This document shows, in pieces, positions 52,098-60,256 of a stretch of 64,000 bases of DNA. A model generated the notes under the pieces. That model was not told where the DNA came from, made no database searches, and saw only the letters and a program-made list of their open reading frames with translations. Each line of letters opens with the position of its first letter. Positions within the stretch are counted from its first letter, which is position 1. The DNA lies in NCBI GenBank assembly GCA_963811335.1, contig CAWERB010000026.1, forward strand, positions 62,001-126,000, in the 5' to 3' direction. The position numbers and the translations under genes were made by a program. The DNA is from Trebonia sp963811335 (GTDB lineage Bacteria > Actinomycetota > Actinomycetes > Streptosporangiales > Streptosporangiaceae).

Positions 52098-53069
52098 GTG
52101 CCGGTGATCAACCGTTTTGAGAGCGGCCTTAGCGCCATGCCGGGACTCCCCGCCGCCGAGCCTCCGGCGCCCGATTCCCCTGGGATCGTCACGAATACCG
52201 GCACGCAGCGCCCCTCGCGCCGGCGCTTCATGGGCGGCGCGGTGGGCCTGGCCGCGCTCGGCTCGTTCGCGGCCGCCTGCGGCCGCGCCGAGAATCATCC
52301 GCAGAGCGCCCGAGCGTCGGGCTCCTGGGCCGCGCCGTCAGGCGGCCGCGCCACCACCATCGCGACCACCTCCGTTGACGCGGACCTGGTAAAGCGGCGC
52401 TATCTCGGCCTGAAGCCGTTCGCGCCCGCGCCGCCGCCGCCGGCCGTCAAGCCGGTCACGCTCAGCCCGTCCGACCCGACGGTCTTCTCCCGGGTGCCGC
52501 TGACCGACAAGGTGGTCTTCGTCACGATCGACGACGGCATCGAGAAGGATCCCGGGTTCATCCGGATGGTGCGCGACTTCCAGGTCCCGATCACCATCAG
52601 CCTGGCGGACGTGCTGATCAGGGACGACTACGCGTACTTCGAGAAGCTCTACGAGACCGGCTACGTGTCGATACAGAACCACACGGTGACTCACCCGCTC
52701 GACATGCCGGGCCTGCCCGCCGCGCAGCAACTCGAAGAGATCGCCGGCCAGCAGGAGAAGCTCAACAGCGAGTACGGGGTGACGCCGTATATCTTCCGCC
52801 CGCCCGGCGGCAACTACGACGAGGCCACGATCGCCTCCGCCAGCCAGGCCGGCCTCAAGGGGCTGATGCTATGGAAGGAGGCCATGGAGATCACGGACAT
52901 GCAGTACCAGACCTCCGTGCACCGTCTCAGTCCCGGTGACATCATCCTGTGCCACTTCCGCGGCCCGGCCCAGCTCAAGGGCGAGAGCATGGTGCACATG
53001 ATGATCCACCTCTACCGGCGGATCCAGGCGCAGGGCTTCACCGTCGCCGACATCACCAAGTACGCCTAA
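52098..53069 (+). CDS. Tat/lipoprotein polysaccharide deacetylase (NodB homology domain)
   Basis: A 323-residue exported deacetylase. The N-terminus carries SRRRFMGG and a hydrophobic run ending FAAAC (about residue 57), a Tat signal followed by a lipobox-like cysteine. The NodB domain covers about 130-320. VVFVTIDDGIEKDPGF gives the catalytic aspartates, NHTVTHP the metal-binding H-x3-H, and RPPGGNYDEATI and the terminal ILCHFRG the remaining motifs. It would remove N- or O-acetyl groups from cell-wall or extracellular polysaccharide. The start is GTG 52098 or possibly the downstream ATG 52137. Confidence 0.88.
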   Translation: MPVINRFESGLSAMPGLPAAEPPAPDSPGIVTNTGTQRPSRRRFMGGAVGLAALGSFAAACGRAENHPQSARASGSWAAPSGGRATTIATTSVDADLVKRRYLGLKPFAPAPPPPAVKPVTLSPSDPTVFSRVPLTDKVVFVTIDDGIEKDPGFIRMVRDFQVPITISLADVLIRDDYAYFEKLYETGYVSIQNHTVTHPLDMPGLPAAQQLEEIAGQQEKLNSEYGVTPYIFRPPGGNYDEATIASASQAGLKGLMLWKEAMEITDMQYQTSVHRLSPGDIILCHFRGPAQLKGESMVHMMIHLYRRIQAQGFTVADITKYA

Positions 53070-53074
53070 CCGCA

Positions 53075-53231
53075 TCGAAACCTTTCGAGTATCGTCGAAA
53101 TTTTCGAACTGCGCATGACTGCCGACGCGGCATCTCTTGTGCGGCTAGTCAGAATCGATTTGGTAACATCCCAGCATACCGGGAACATTTCCACGAAATT
53201 GTCCGAACATTTCGTATCGAAACATTTCCGA
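53075..53231. promoter_or_regulatory. cluster of CGAAA/TTTCG palindromes
   Basis: In an unusually AT-rich 211-base gap there are five related elements: TCGAAACCTTTCGA (53075-53088), TCGAAATTTTCGA (53095-53107), CGAAATTGTCCG (53194-53205), CGAACATTTCG (53204-53214) and TCGAAACATTTCCGA (53217-53231). The first two are near-perfect palindromes, and the last two are arranged tandemly just before the small gene at 53282. This looks like a multi-site operator region. The binding protein is unknown. Confidence 0.55.
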
Positions 53232-53281
53232 AATGTATTGACTTCGGTATTTGACGGTTTCAGACTGAGGGCATCGCGAAT

Positions 53282-53566
53282 ATGGCCACCACGCAAGCAC
53301 CGTCACTCAAGGCTGCGATCATGACACAGAACCTCAGGCACGCCACCCGGGTCATCGAGGGCAGCGCCTACCGGGCCGGCCCCGGTAACTGCACCGGGTC
53401 GCCCGCCGACCTTCGCAACGCATGGCACTACCCGGTCGAGGCGGTCTGCGGCGCCTGCTCGCAAGTCCTGCACCGGGCCTCGGTGGACGGCGCGTGGGAG
53501 CACACCGGACGCATCGCCGGGCACGACCCGCTTCCACGCCACGCTCACGGTGAGCTTCCGGCGTAG
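53282..53566 (+). CDS. small hypothetical protein with CxxC
   Basis: A 94-residue frame beginning at ATG 53282. The C-terminal half contains AVCGACSQVLHRASVDGAWEHTG, a CxxC with downstream histidines that could bind zinc, in a layout typical of short actinomycete proteins of unknown function. No ribosome site is obvious. It is separated by 183 bases from the gamma-glutamyl operon and may or may not belong to it. Confidence 0.5.
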   Translation: MATTQAPSLKAAIMTQNLRHATRVIEGSAYRAGPGNCTGSPADLRNAWHYPVEAVCGACSQVLHRASVDGAWEHTGRIAGHDPLPRHAHGELPA

Positions 53567-53749
53567 GCCGTGCGCCGTTCTGGATGGAACTCTGTGTTAC
53601 AGAACGCCCCACTAGCCCCATCTAGTCACTTAGGCCTCTCCTGCCTCAAAGGCCATCTTGACACGCACTACTCGTGATGGGTCAATTTGTCTGACTGGAC
53701 GAGCCAGCACCTCTCCAGGGCAGACATAAGGCTAAGAGGGGGAGGGACC

Positions 53750-55279
53750 GTGGCAGCAGAAGACACCACGGCCGCGGCGGTGGACGCCGATCAGCAGCGG
53801 CTGCACGAACTGGGCTACGCCCAGGAACTTCGCCGGAACATGTCCGGCTTCTCGAACTTCGCGGTGTCCTTCACGATCATCTCGATCCTGTCCGGCTGCC
53901 TGACCCTCTACGGGTACGGCATGAACACCGGCGGTCCCGTGCTCATCGTCTGGGGCTGGCCGTTCGTCGGCATCATGACGCTGTTCGTCGGCCTGGCGAT
54001 GGCCGAGGTGTGCTCAAGCTTCCCGACGGCCGGCGGGCTGTACTACTGGTCGGCCAAGCTCGCGCCGCGCAACGCGGCCGCGTGGTCCTGGTTCACCGGC
54101 TGGTTCAACTTCCTCGGCCAGGTCGCGGTGACCGCCGGCATCGACTTCGGCGCGGCGTTCTTCCTCAACGCGCTGCTCGCGATCCAGTGGAACTTCGACA
54201 CCCGGCCGTGGCACACGATCGTGCTGTTCGCCGGGATCCTCATCCTGCACGGACTGCTGAACTCCTTCGGTGTCCGGCTGGTCGCGCTGCTGAACAACGT
54301 CAGCGTCTGGTGGCACATCGTCGGCGTGCTGCTCATCGTCGGCGTGCTCGCCTTCGCGCCGGCGCACCACCAGTCGGCGTCGTACGTGTTCGGCCACTTC
54401 GTCAACAACACCGGCTGGGGCTCGGGCTTGTACGTGGTGCTGCTCGGCCTGCTGCTCGCCCAGTACACGTTCACCGGGTACGACGCGTCGGCGCACATGA
54501 CCGAGGAGACCAAGTCGGCGGCGCTCGCCGGGCCGCGCGGCATCGTCATGTCGATCATCGTCTCGCTGGTGGCCGGCTGGATCCTGCTGATCGGCGTCAC
54601 GTTCGCCATCCAGAACTACACCACCGAGGTCGGCGCGACCGTGCCGCCCGCGCAGATCTTCGTCGACGCGGTCGGCGACACCGGCGGCAAGCTGCTGCTC
54701 GTCGTGGTCATCGTCGCGCAGCTGTTCTGCGGCATGTCGTCGGTGACCGCGAACTCCCGGATGATCTACGCGTTCTCCCGGGACGGCGCGCTGCCGGGCA
54801 GCGCGTTCTGGCACAAGGTCAACCCGCGGACCCGGACCCCCACCAACGGGGTCTGGCTGGCCGCGGTGGGCGCGTTCATCCTGGGCCTGCCCTACCTGTG
54901 GAACAGCACCGCCTACGCCGCGGTCACGTCGATCGCGGTCATCGGGCTCTACGTCGCGTACGTGCTGCCCACGTTCCTGCGGCTGCGGCTCGGCTCGGCG
55001 TTCAAGCGCGGTCCCTGGCACCTGGGCCGCTGGTCGCGGCCGATCGGGATCATCGCGGTGACCTGGGTGGTGATCATCACGATCCTGTTCATGCTGCCCA
55101 CCGCGTCCCCGGTCACCTGGAAGACCTTCAACTACACGGTGATCGCCGTGGTCGCCGTGCTCGGCTTCGCCGCGATCTACTGGGCGGTCTCCGCCCGCAA
55201 GTGGTTCACCGGTCCCAAGGTCCAGGGCTCGGCCGAGGAACTGGCCGCCATCGAGAACGAACTGGAGTCGCTCGCCTGA
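53750..55279 (+). CDS. APC-superfamily amino acid/amine permease
   Basis: A twelve-helix permease of about 509 residues. The early LGYAQELRRNMSGFSNFAVSFTIISILSGCL segment (key piece RRNMSGFSNFAVSFTIIS, about residues 27-44) and FTGYDASAHMTEET (about 245) are typical of the GABA/choline/ethanolamine permease branch of the APC family. The GTG start at 53750 has an outstanding GGGGGAGGGACC ribosome site; a longer frame to 53687 exists. Its TGA overlaps the ATG of the ligase gene, so import and activation of the amine are co-expressed. The substrate is inferred from the operon, not from the protein. Confidence 0.88.
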   Translation: MAAEDTTAAAVDADQQRLHELGYAQELRRNMSGFSNFAVSFTIISILSGCLTLYGYGMNTGGPVLIVWGWPFVGIMTLFVGLAMAEVCSSFPTAGGLYYWSAKLAPRNAAAWSWFTGWFNFLGQVAVTAGIDFGAAFFLNALLAIQWNFDTRPWHTIVLFAGILILHGLLNSFGVRLVALLNNVSVWWHIVGVLLIVGVLAFAPAHHQSASYVFGHFVNNTGWGSGLYVVLLGLLLAQYTFTGYDASAHMTEETKSAALAGPRGIVMSIIVSLVAGWILLIGVTFAIQNYTTEVGATVPPAQIFVDAVGDTGGKLLLVVVIVAQLFCGMSSVTANSRMIYAFSRDGALPGSAFWHKVNPRTRTPTNGVWLAAVGAFILGLPYLWNSTAYAAVTSIAVIGLYVAYVLPTFLRLRLGSAFKRGPWHLGRWSRPIGIIAVTWVVIITILFMLPTASPVTWKTFNYTVIAVVAVLGFAAIYWAVSARKWFTGPKVQGSAEELAAIENELESLA

Positions 55280-56643
55280 TGCTTACCCTCGAGGGGTTGC
55301 GTGAGCAGGTCCGCATGGGCGAGATCGACACGGTCATCGTCGCCATCACCGACATGCAGGGGCGGCTGCAGGGCAAGCGGTGCCACGCGCGCTACTTCCT
55401 CGAGGAGGTGGTGGCGCACAACACCGAGGCGTGCGCCTACCTGCTCGCCGTCGACACGGACATGAACACCGTGGACGGCTACCAGCTCACCTCGTGGGAG
55501 ACCGGGTACGGCGACTTCGTGCTCGTCCCCGACTACGCCACGCTGCGCGCGGTTCCCTGGCAGCCGGGCACCGCGCTGGTGCTCGCCGACGTGGCCGAGG
55601 TGGGCCACGGTCCCGGTCCCGGCGCCCCCGTCCGGGTGTCGCCCCGCCAGATCCTGCGCGCGCAGCTCGACCGGGCCGCGGAGCGCGGCTGGACCGCGCT
55701 GTCCGGCACGGAGCTCGAGTTCGTCGTCTACGAGGGCAGCTACGAGCAGGCCTGGGACTCCGGCTACCGCTCGCTCGTCCCGGCGAACCGCTACAACGCG
55801 GACTACTCCGTGCTCGGCACCGGGCGGATCGAGCCGCTGCTGCGGGACATCAGGAACTCGATGTCCGGCGCCGGCCTGTACGTCGAGTCCGCGAAAGGCG
55901 AGTGCAACTACGGCCAGCACGAGATCGCGTTCCGCTACGACAACGCGCTGACCACCGCCGACCAGCACACGATCTACAAGACCGGCGCGAAGGAGATCGC
56001 CGCCAGGCACGGGTACGCCCTCACGTTCATGGCCAAGCCGAACGAGCGGGAGGGAAACTCCTGTCACATCCACCTGTCGTTCCGCACTGCCGACGGCACG
56101 CCGGTGATGGCCGGCGACGGCCCGTACGGGCTGTCGCCGACCGGGACTGCCATGATCGGCGGCCTGCTCGCCGGGCTGCGCGAGCTGACGCTGCTGCTGG
56201 CGCCGACGATCAACTCCTACAAGCGGTTCGCCTTGGGTAGCTTCGCGCCCACCACGGTGGCCTGGGGGCCGGACAACCGGACCTGCTCACTGCGCCTGGT
56301 CGGGCACGGGCCGTCGCTGCGCGTCGAGTGCCGGTTGCCCGGCGGCGACGTCAACCCCTACCTGGCCCTGGCCGGGCTGGTCGCCGCCGCCCTGTCCGGG
56401 GTCGACGAGGGGCGTACGCTGCCCCCGCCGGTGACCGGGAACGCCTACACCGCCGACGGGCTCCCAAGGGTGCCACCGACGATGGACGAGGCACTGGCCC
56501 TGTGGGAGTCGTCCGAGCTGGCCGCGAACGCGTTCGGCAAGGACGTGGTCAGCCATTACGCGACGATGGCGCGGGTGGAACTGGAAGCGTACGGCCGCGC
56601 AGTGACCGACTGGGAGCTGCGCCGCTATTTCGAACGACTATGA
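55279..56643 (+). CDS. glutamine-synthetase-family gamma-glutamyl-amine ligase
   Basis: A 454-residue GlnA-like protein. The beta-grasp N-domain (VIVAITDMQGRLQGKRCHARYF) and catalytic domain (GTELEFVVYEG metal site, about 155; KGECNYGQHEIAFRYDNAL, about 210-228; FMAKPNEREGNSCHIHLSF with the glutamate/histidine pair; RLVGHGPSLRVECRLPGGDVNPYL) are complete. The adenylylation loop and central loop of true glutamine synthetase are not evident. Together with the following hydrolase this marks a PuuA/GlnA4-type enzyme that joins glutamate to an amine using ATP. It overlaps both neighbours by one or four bases. Confidence 0.88.
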   Translation: MLTLEGLREQVRMGEIDTVIVAITDMQGRLQGKRCHARYFLEEVVAHNTEACAYLLAVDTDMNTVDGYQLTSWETGYGDFVLVPDYATLRAVPWQPGTALVLADVAEVGHGPGPGAPVRVSPRQILRAQLDRAAERGWTALSGTELEFVVYEGSYEQAWDSGYRSLVPANRYNADYSVLGTGRIEPLLRDIRNSMSGAGLYVESAKGECNYGQHEIAFRYDNALTTADQHTIYKTGAKEIAARHGYALTFMAKPNEREGNSCHIHLSFRTADGTPVMAGDGPYGLSPTGTAMIGGLLAGLRELTLLLAPTINSYKRFALGSFAPTTVAWGPDNRTCSLRLVGHGPSLRVECRLPGGDVNPYLALAGLVAAALSGVDEGRTLPPPVTGNAYTADGLPRVPPTMDEALALWESSELAANAFGKDVVSHYATMARVELEAYGRAVTDWELRRYFERL

Positions 56644-57392
56644 CGGTCATCGGGCTCACCACGTACGCCGAGCCCGCGAAGATGCTCGTGTGGCAGCGGG
56701 AGTTCGCGATGCTGCACGCCACCTATGTCTTGGCGACCGAACGGGCGGGTGGCTTCGCCGTTCTGCTACCGCCCCAAGGCGGCGGGACAGAGCGCGGCGG
56801 GACGGCTGGCGCCGGGGCGGATGAGGTACTTGACCGCATCGACGGCCTGGTGCTGACCGGCGGCGCGGACGTCGACCCGGTTCGCTACGGCGAGGTGCCC
56901 GCGGAGCGGACATCGGCGCCGCGGGTCCTGCGGGATGAGTGGGAGATCGAGCTTGCCCGGGGCGCACTCGACCGCGACATTCCGTTGCTCGCCATCTGCC
57001 GCGGGCTGCAGATTCTCAACGTGGTGCTCGGCGGCTCGCTGCACCAGCACCTGCCCGACGTGGCGGGCCATGAGGGCCACCAGCCGTCGCCTGGCGTCTT
57101 CGGCGCCGTGGAAGTGAGCATCGAGCCGGGAACGCGCACCGCGGAGCTGATCGGCTCGCGGTTGCGCGTGTCCTGCCACCACCATCAGGCGCTGGCCCGG
57201 CTCGCTCCCGGCCTGAAGGTCACCGGACGCGCGGACGACGGGACGGTGGAGGCGGTCGAGGTGCCCGGCCGGGAGTTCGCCGTCGGCGTGCAGTGGCACC
57301 CGGAGGAGGACAGCGAGGACCCCCGGCTCTTCGCGGCACTTGTCAAGGCGGGAAAGCAGTACAGGAAACGGCTGAGGGAAGGCGTGTCATGA
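56640..57392 (+). CDS. puuD: class I glutamine amidotransferase-like gamma-glutamyl hydrolase (PuuD-type)
   Basis: A 250-residue peptidase C26-type enzyme. The nucleophile is in the elbow LLAICRGLQILNVVLGGSLHQHL (cysteine about residue 120). The catalytic His/Glu pair is in GVQWHPEED (about 221-229), and the oxyanion region is VLTGGADVDPVRYG. In amine catabolism it releases glutamate from the gamma-glutamyl acid made earlier in the pathway. ATG 56640 overlaps the ligase stop (ATGA), and its own stop overlaps the aldehyde dehydrogenase start. Confidence 0.9.
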   Translation: MTVIGLTTYAEPAKMLVWQREFAMLHATYVLATERAGGFAVLLPPQGGGTERGGTAGAGADEVLDRIDGLVLTGGADVDPVRYGEVPAERTSAPRVLRDEWEIELARGALDRDIPLLAICRGLQILNVVLGGSLHQHLPDVAGHEGHQPSPGVFGAVEVSIEPGTRTAELIGSRLRVSCHHHQALARLAPGLKVTGRADDGTVEAVEVPGREFAVGVQWHPEEDSEDPRLFAALVKAGKQYRKRLREGVS

Positions 57393-58753
57393 GTACGTAC
57401 GACGTGATCAGCCCCGTGGATGAGACGGTCGTGGAAACGGTACCGTCGGCCGGCCGCGCGGAGATCGACGAGCGGGTCGAGCGCGCGCACCGCGCCTTCG
57501 CGGCGTGGCGGCGCGTGGCGCCGGGGGACAGGGCCAGGCTGCTGCGGCGCTTCGCGGAGGCGGTCGACGCGGACATCGAGACGCTCGCCGCCCTCGAGGT
57601 GCGCAACGCGGGCCATACCATCGGCAACGCCCGCTGGGAGGCGGGCAACGCCCGCGACGTGCTGAACTACTACGCCGCCGCGCCGGAGCGGCTGTCGGGA
57701 CGGCAGATCCCGGTGGCCGGGGGCATCGACGTCACCTTCCACGAGCCGCTGGGGGTGGTCGGCGTCATCGTGCCGTGGAACTTCCCGATGCCGATCGCGG
57801 CCTGGGGATTCGCGCCGGCGCTCGCCGCGGGCAACACGGTGATCGTCAAGCCGGCGCAGTACACCCCGCTGACCGCGCTGCGGCTGGCGGAACTCGCCGT
57901 GCAGGCCGGGCTGCCCGAGGACGTCTTCCAGGTCGTGCCGGGCAGCGGAGCGGTGGCGGGCGAGCGCCTCGTCGGGCACCCGCTGGTGCGCAAGGTCGTC
58001 TTCACCGGCTCCACCGAGGTGGGCAAGGGGATCATGCGGCTGTGCGCCGACCAGATAAAGCCGCTGACCCTTGAGCTCGGCGGTAAGAACGCCAACATCG
58101 TCTTCGCCGACGCCGACCTGGAGCGCGCCGCCGCCTCGGCGCCGGGCGCCGCGTTCGACAACGCCGGCCAGGACTGCTGCTCCAGGTCACGGGTGCTGGT
58201 GCAGCGCAGCGCCTTCGACCGGTTCATGGAACTGCTCGAGCCCGCCGTCAAGGACTTCACGTGCGGCGACCCCGACGACCCGGCCTCCGCCATGGGCCCG
58301 CTGATCTCGGCCCGGCACCGCGAGACGGTCAGCTCCTACGTCGACGAGCAGACGGCCGTGGCGTTCCGCGGCACGGCGCCGTCGGGTCCCGGCTTCTGGT
58401 TCCCGCCCACCGTGCTCGCCCCGGTCTCCGCGGGCGACCGGCAGTGGCGCGAGGAGATCTTCGGCCCGGTGATCGCCGTCATGCCGTTCGAGGACGAGGC
58501 GGACGCGATCCGGCTGGCCAACGACACGGAGTACGGTCTTTCCGGGTCCCTGTGGACCCGCGACCTGGGCCGGGCGCTGCGGGTCGCGCGCGCGTGGGAG
58601 ACCGGGAACCTGTCGGTGAACTCGCACTCGTCGGTGCGGTACTGGACGCCGTTCGGCGGGTTCAAGCAGTCCGGCCTCGGCCGGGAGCTCGGCCCCGATG
58701 CCGTCCAGGCATTCACCGAGACCAAGAACGTCTTCATCTCAACCGAGGAGTGA
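57389..58753 (+). CDS. puuC: aldehyde dehydrogenase of the gamma-glutamyl pathway
   Basis: A 454-residue NAD(P)-dependent ALDH: VIVPWNFPMPIAAWGFAPALAAGN (key piece PWNFP, about residues 130-134), the catalytic glutamate in LELGGKNANIVF (about 232) and the catalytic cysteine in NAGQDCCSRSR (about 265). It would oxidise a gamma-glutamyl aldehyde to the acid before the hydrolase acts. It starts at ATG 57389, four bases inside the preceding gene, and ends overlapping the possible GTG start of the SDR. Compared with the betB-like enzyme at 25268 it is a different branch of the superfamily. Confidence 0.88.
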   Translation: MSTYDVISPVDETVVETVPSAGRAEIDERVERAHRAFAAWRRVAPGDRARLLRRFAEAVDADIETLAALEVRNAGHTIGNARWEAGNARDVLNYYAAAPERLSGRQIPVAGGIDVTFHEPLGVVGVIVPWNFPMPIAAWGFAPALAAGNTVIVKPAQYTPLTALRLAELAVQAGLPEDVFQVVPGSGAVAGERLVGHPLVRKVVFTGSTEVGKGIMRLCADQIKPLTLELGGKNANIVFADADLERAAASAPGAAFDNAGQDCCSRSRVLVQRSAFDRFMELLEPAVKDFTCGDPDDPASAMGPLISARHRETVSSYVDEQTAVAFRGTAPSGPGFWFPPTVLAPVSAGDRQWREEIFGPVIAVMPFEDEADAIRLANDTEYGLSGSLWTRDLGRALRVARAWETGNLSVNSHSSVRYWTPFGGFKQSGLGRELGPDAVQAFTETKNVFISTEE

Positions 58754-58758
58754 ACCAG

Positions 58759-59523
58759 GTGGACAGACTGAGCGGCCGGGTGGCGGTTGTCACGGGCGGG
58801 GCGAGCGGCATCGGCCTGGCCAGCGTGCGCAGGCTGGCCAGCGAGGGCGCCCGCGTCGTGGTCGCGGACCTGAACGCCGACGCGGGCAAGCGCACCGCGG
58901 ACGAGGTGTCCGGCCTTTTCGTGGCCACGGACGTCACCGACCCCGGAGCCGTGGACCGGCTGTTCGCCGCCGCGCATGACGCGTACGGCTCGGTGGACAT
59001 CGCGTTCAACAACGCCGGCATCTCCCCGCCTGATGACGACTCCATCCTGGAGACCGGCCTTGACGCGTGGCGCCGGGTCCAGGAGGTCAACCTCACCTCG
59101 GTTTACCTGTGCTGCAAGGCGGCCATCCCGTACATGCGGGCCCAGGGCAAGGGGTCGATCATCAACACCGCCTCGTTCGTCGCGGTCATGGGCGCGGCGA
59201 CCTCGCAGATCTCCTACTCCGCGTCCAAGGGCGGGGTCCTGTCGATGTCACGCGAACTCGGCGTGCAGTTCGCCCGCGAGGGCATCCGGGTGAACGCCCT
59301 GTGCCCGGGCCCGGTCAACACGCCGCTGCTCCAGGAACTGTTCGCCAAGGACGCCGAGCGGGCCCAGCGCCGCCTCGTGCACGTGCCCATGGGCCGCTTC
59401 GCCGAGCCGGAAGAGATCGCGGCCGCCGTCGCCTTCCTCGCCAGCGACGACTCTTCCTTCATCACCGCCTCCACGTTCCTCGTCGACGGCGGCATCTCCG
59501 GCGCCTACGTCACTCCCCTGTAG
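58759..59523 (+). CDS. short-chain dehydrogenase/reductase, last gene of the gamma-glutamyl operon
   Basis: A classical SDR of about 254 residues. VAVVTGGASGIGLASVRRLASEG is the cofactor motif (TGGASGIG, about residues 9-16), DIAFNNAG the structural NNAG, INTASF with ISYSASKGG the catalytic Ser-Tyr-Lys set, and CPGPVNTPL the substrate-side loop. The start is GTG 58759 with GAGGAG 9 bases upstream; GTG 58750, overlapping the previous stop, is the alternative. It occupies the place where putrescine pathways have the oxidase PuuB, so it may oxidise a gamma-glutamyl amino alcohol. Its last 14 bases overlap the convergent TetR gene. Confidence 0.9.
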   Translation: MDRLSGRVAVVTGGASGIGLASVRRLASEGARVVVADLNADAGKRTADEVSGLFVATDVTDPGAVDRLFAAAHDAYGSVDIAFNNAGISPPDDDSILETGLDAWRRVQEVNLTSVYLCCKAAIPYMRAQGKGSIINTASFVAVMGAATSQISYSASKGGVLSMSRELGVQFAREGIRVNALCPGPVNTPLLQELFAKDAERAQRRLVHVPMGRFAEPEEIAAAVAFLASDDSSFITASTFLVDGGISGAYVTPL

Positions 59524-60175
59524 CCCGCGTCCCGGCGTCCTTACGGCCGCTCCACCTGCCGGTGAGCTCGGCGGGGTCCGGCCCGCTGGGTAGCGGGCCC
59601 CCGCCGGGTGCGCGCAGCGACTGCAGGATCAGGGCGAAGTAGCGGTGCCGCAGGGCCTGCCCGCCGTCGGCACCGGGCAGGATGACCGTGCTGAGCATCT
59701 CCAGGAGGAAGACGACATCGACCGGTTCCACATCGTCACGCAGGACCTGGTGGCGCTGTGCGGTCCGGTGCACCTCGTCGGCCAGCGCGCTGGCCCGCTG
59801 CGCGAGTGCGGACAGCTCCGGTGTTGGCGTGAACGTCCCGGCCAGTCGCTGGGCGAGGGCCTGGCTTCCGCCGTCCAGGATCCGGGCGAGGCAGTCGGCG
59901 TAGACGAGCCAGGGGTCCCTGTCGTCCGCGAGAGCGGCCTCAAGTTCGGCGGCGTAGCGGGTCAGGCCGTCGCGGGCGAGTTCGCGCAGCAGGTCCTCCT
60001 TGCTCGGGTAACGCCGGTACAGCGCGCTGATGCCTACCTTGGCGCGAGCGGCGACTGCCGAGACGGGCGCCGAGGGGTCCTCGAGGAAGACCGACCGGGC
60101 GGCATCGAGGATGCCGACGTCGTTCCTGGCTGCTTCCCGGCGGCGCCCGCTGAGCGGTCCTGCTGCGTTTCGCAT
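59510..60175 (-). CDS. TetR-family transcriptional regulator
   Basis: A 221-residue repressor with the HTH ILDAARSVFLEDPSAPVSAVAARAKVGISALYRRYPSKEDLL (key piece AKVGISALYRRYPSKEDLL, about residues 45-63) and a TetR_C-like ligand domain. The start ATG 60175 is 82 bases from the divergent epoxide hydrolase gene, with two matching palindromes between them. Its 3' end overlaps the SDR gene by 14 bases, tail to tail. Confidence 0.88.
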   Translation of the reverse strand: MRNAAGPLSGRRREAARNDVGILDAARSVFLEDPSAPVSAVAARAKVGISALYRRYPSKEDLLRELARDGLTRYAAELEAALADDRDPWLVYADCLARILDGGSQALAQRLAGTFTPTPELSALAQRASALADEVHRTAQRHQVLRDDVEPVDVVFLLEMLSTVILPGADGGQALRHRYFALILQSLRAPGGGPLPSGPDPAELTGRWSGRKDAGTRATGE

Positions 60176-60197
60176 GGCTCAAGGCTAGCACTGGAAC

Positions 60198-60235
60198 GGA
60201 ACCTTTCGTTCTGATAGAATGGAACTGTTCGTTCC
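60198..60235. promoter_or_regulatory. two tandem GGAAC-N5-GTTCY operators
   Basis: GGAAC-CTTTC-GTTCT (60198-60212) and GGAAC-TGTTC-GTTCC (60221-60235) are 23 bases apart, and a wider inverted repeat GGAACGGAAC / GTTCCGTTCC (60193-60202 and 60231-60240) encloses both. They lie in the divergent promoter of the TetR and epoxide hydrolase genes, so autoregulation by TetR is the natural reading. Confidence 0.65.
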
Positions 60236-60256
60236 GTTCCGGTCAGAAGGAGTCCC

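Noticed and set aside
53687..53749. TTG start extending the permease by 21 residues
   Set aside because: The GTG at 53750 has an excellent ribosome site and the extra residues are not permease-like.
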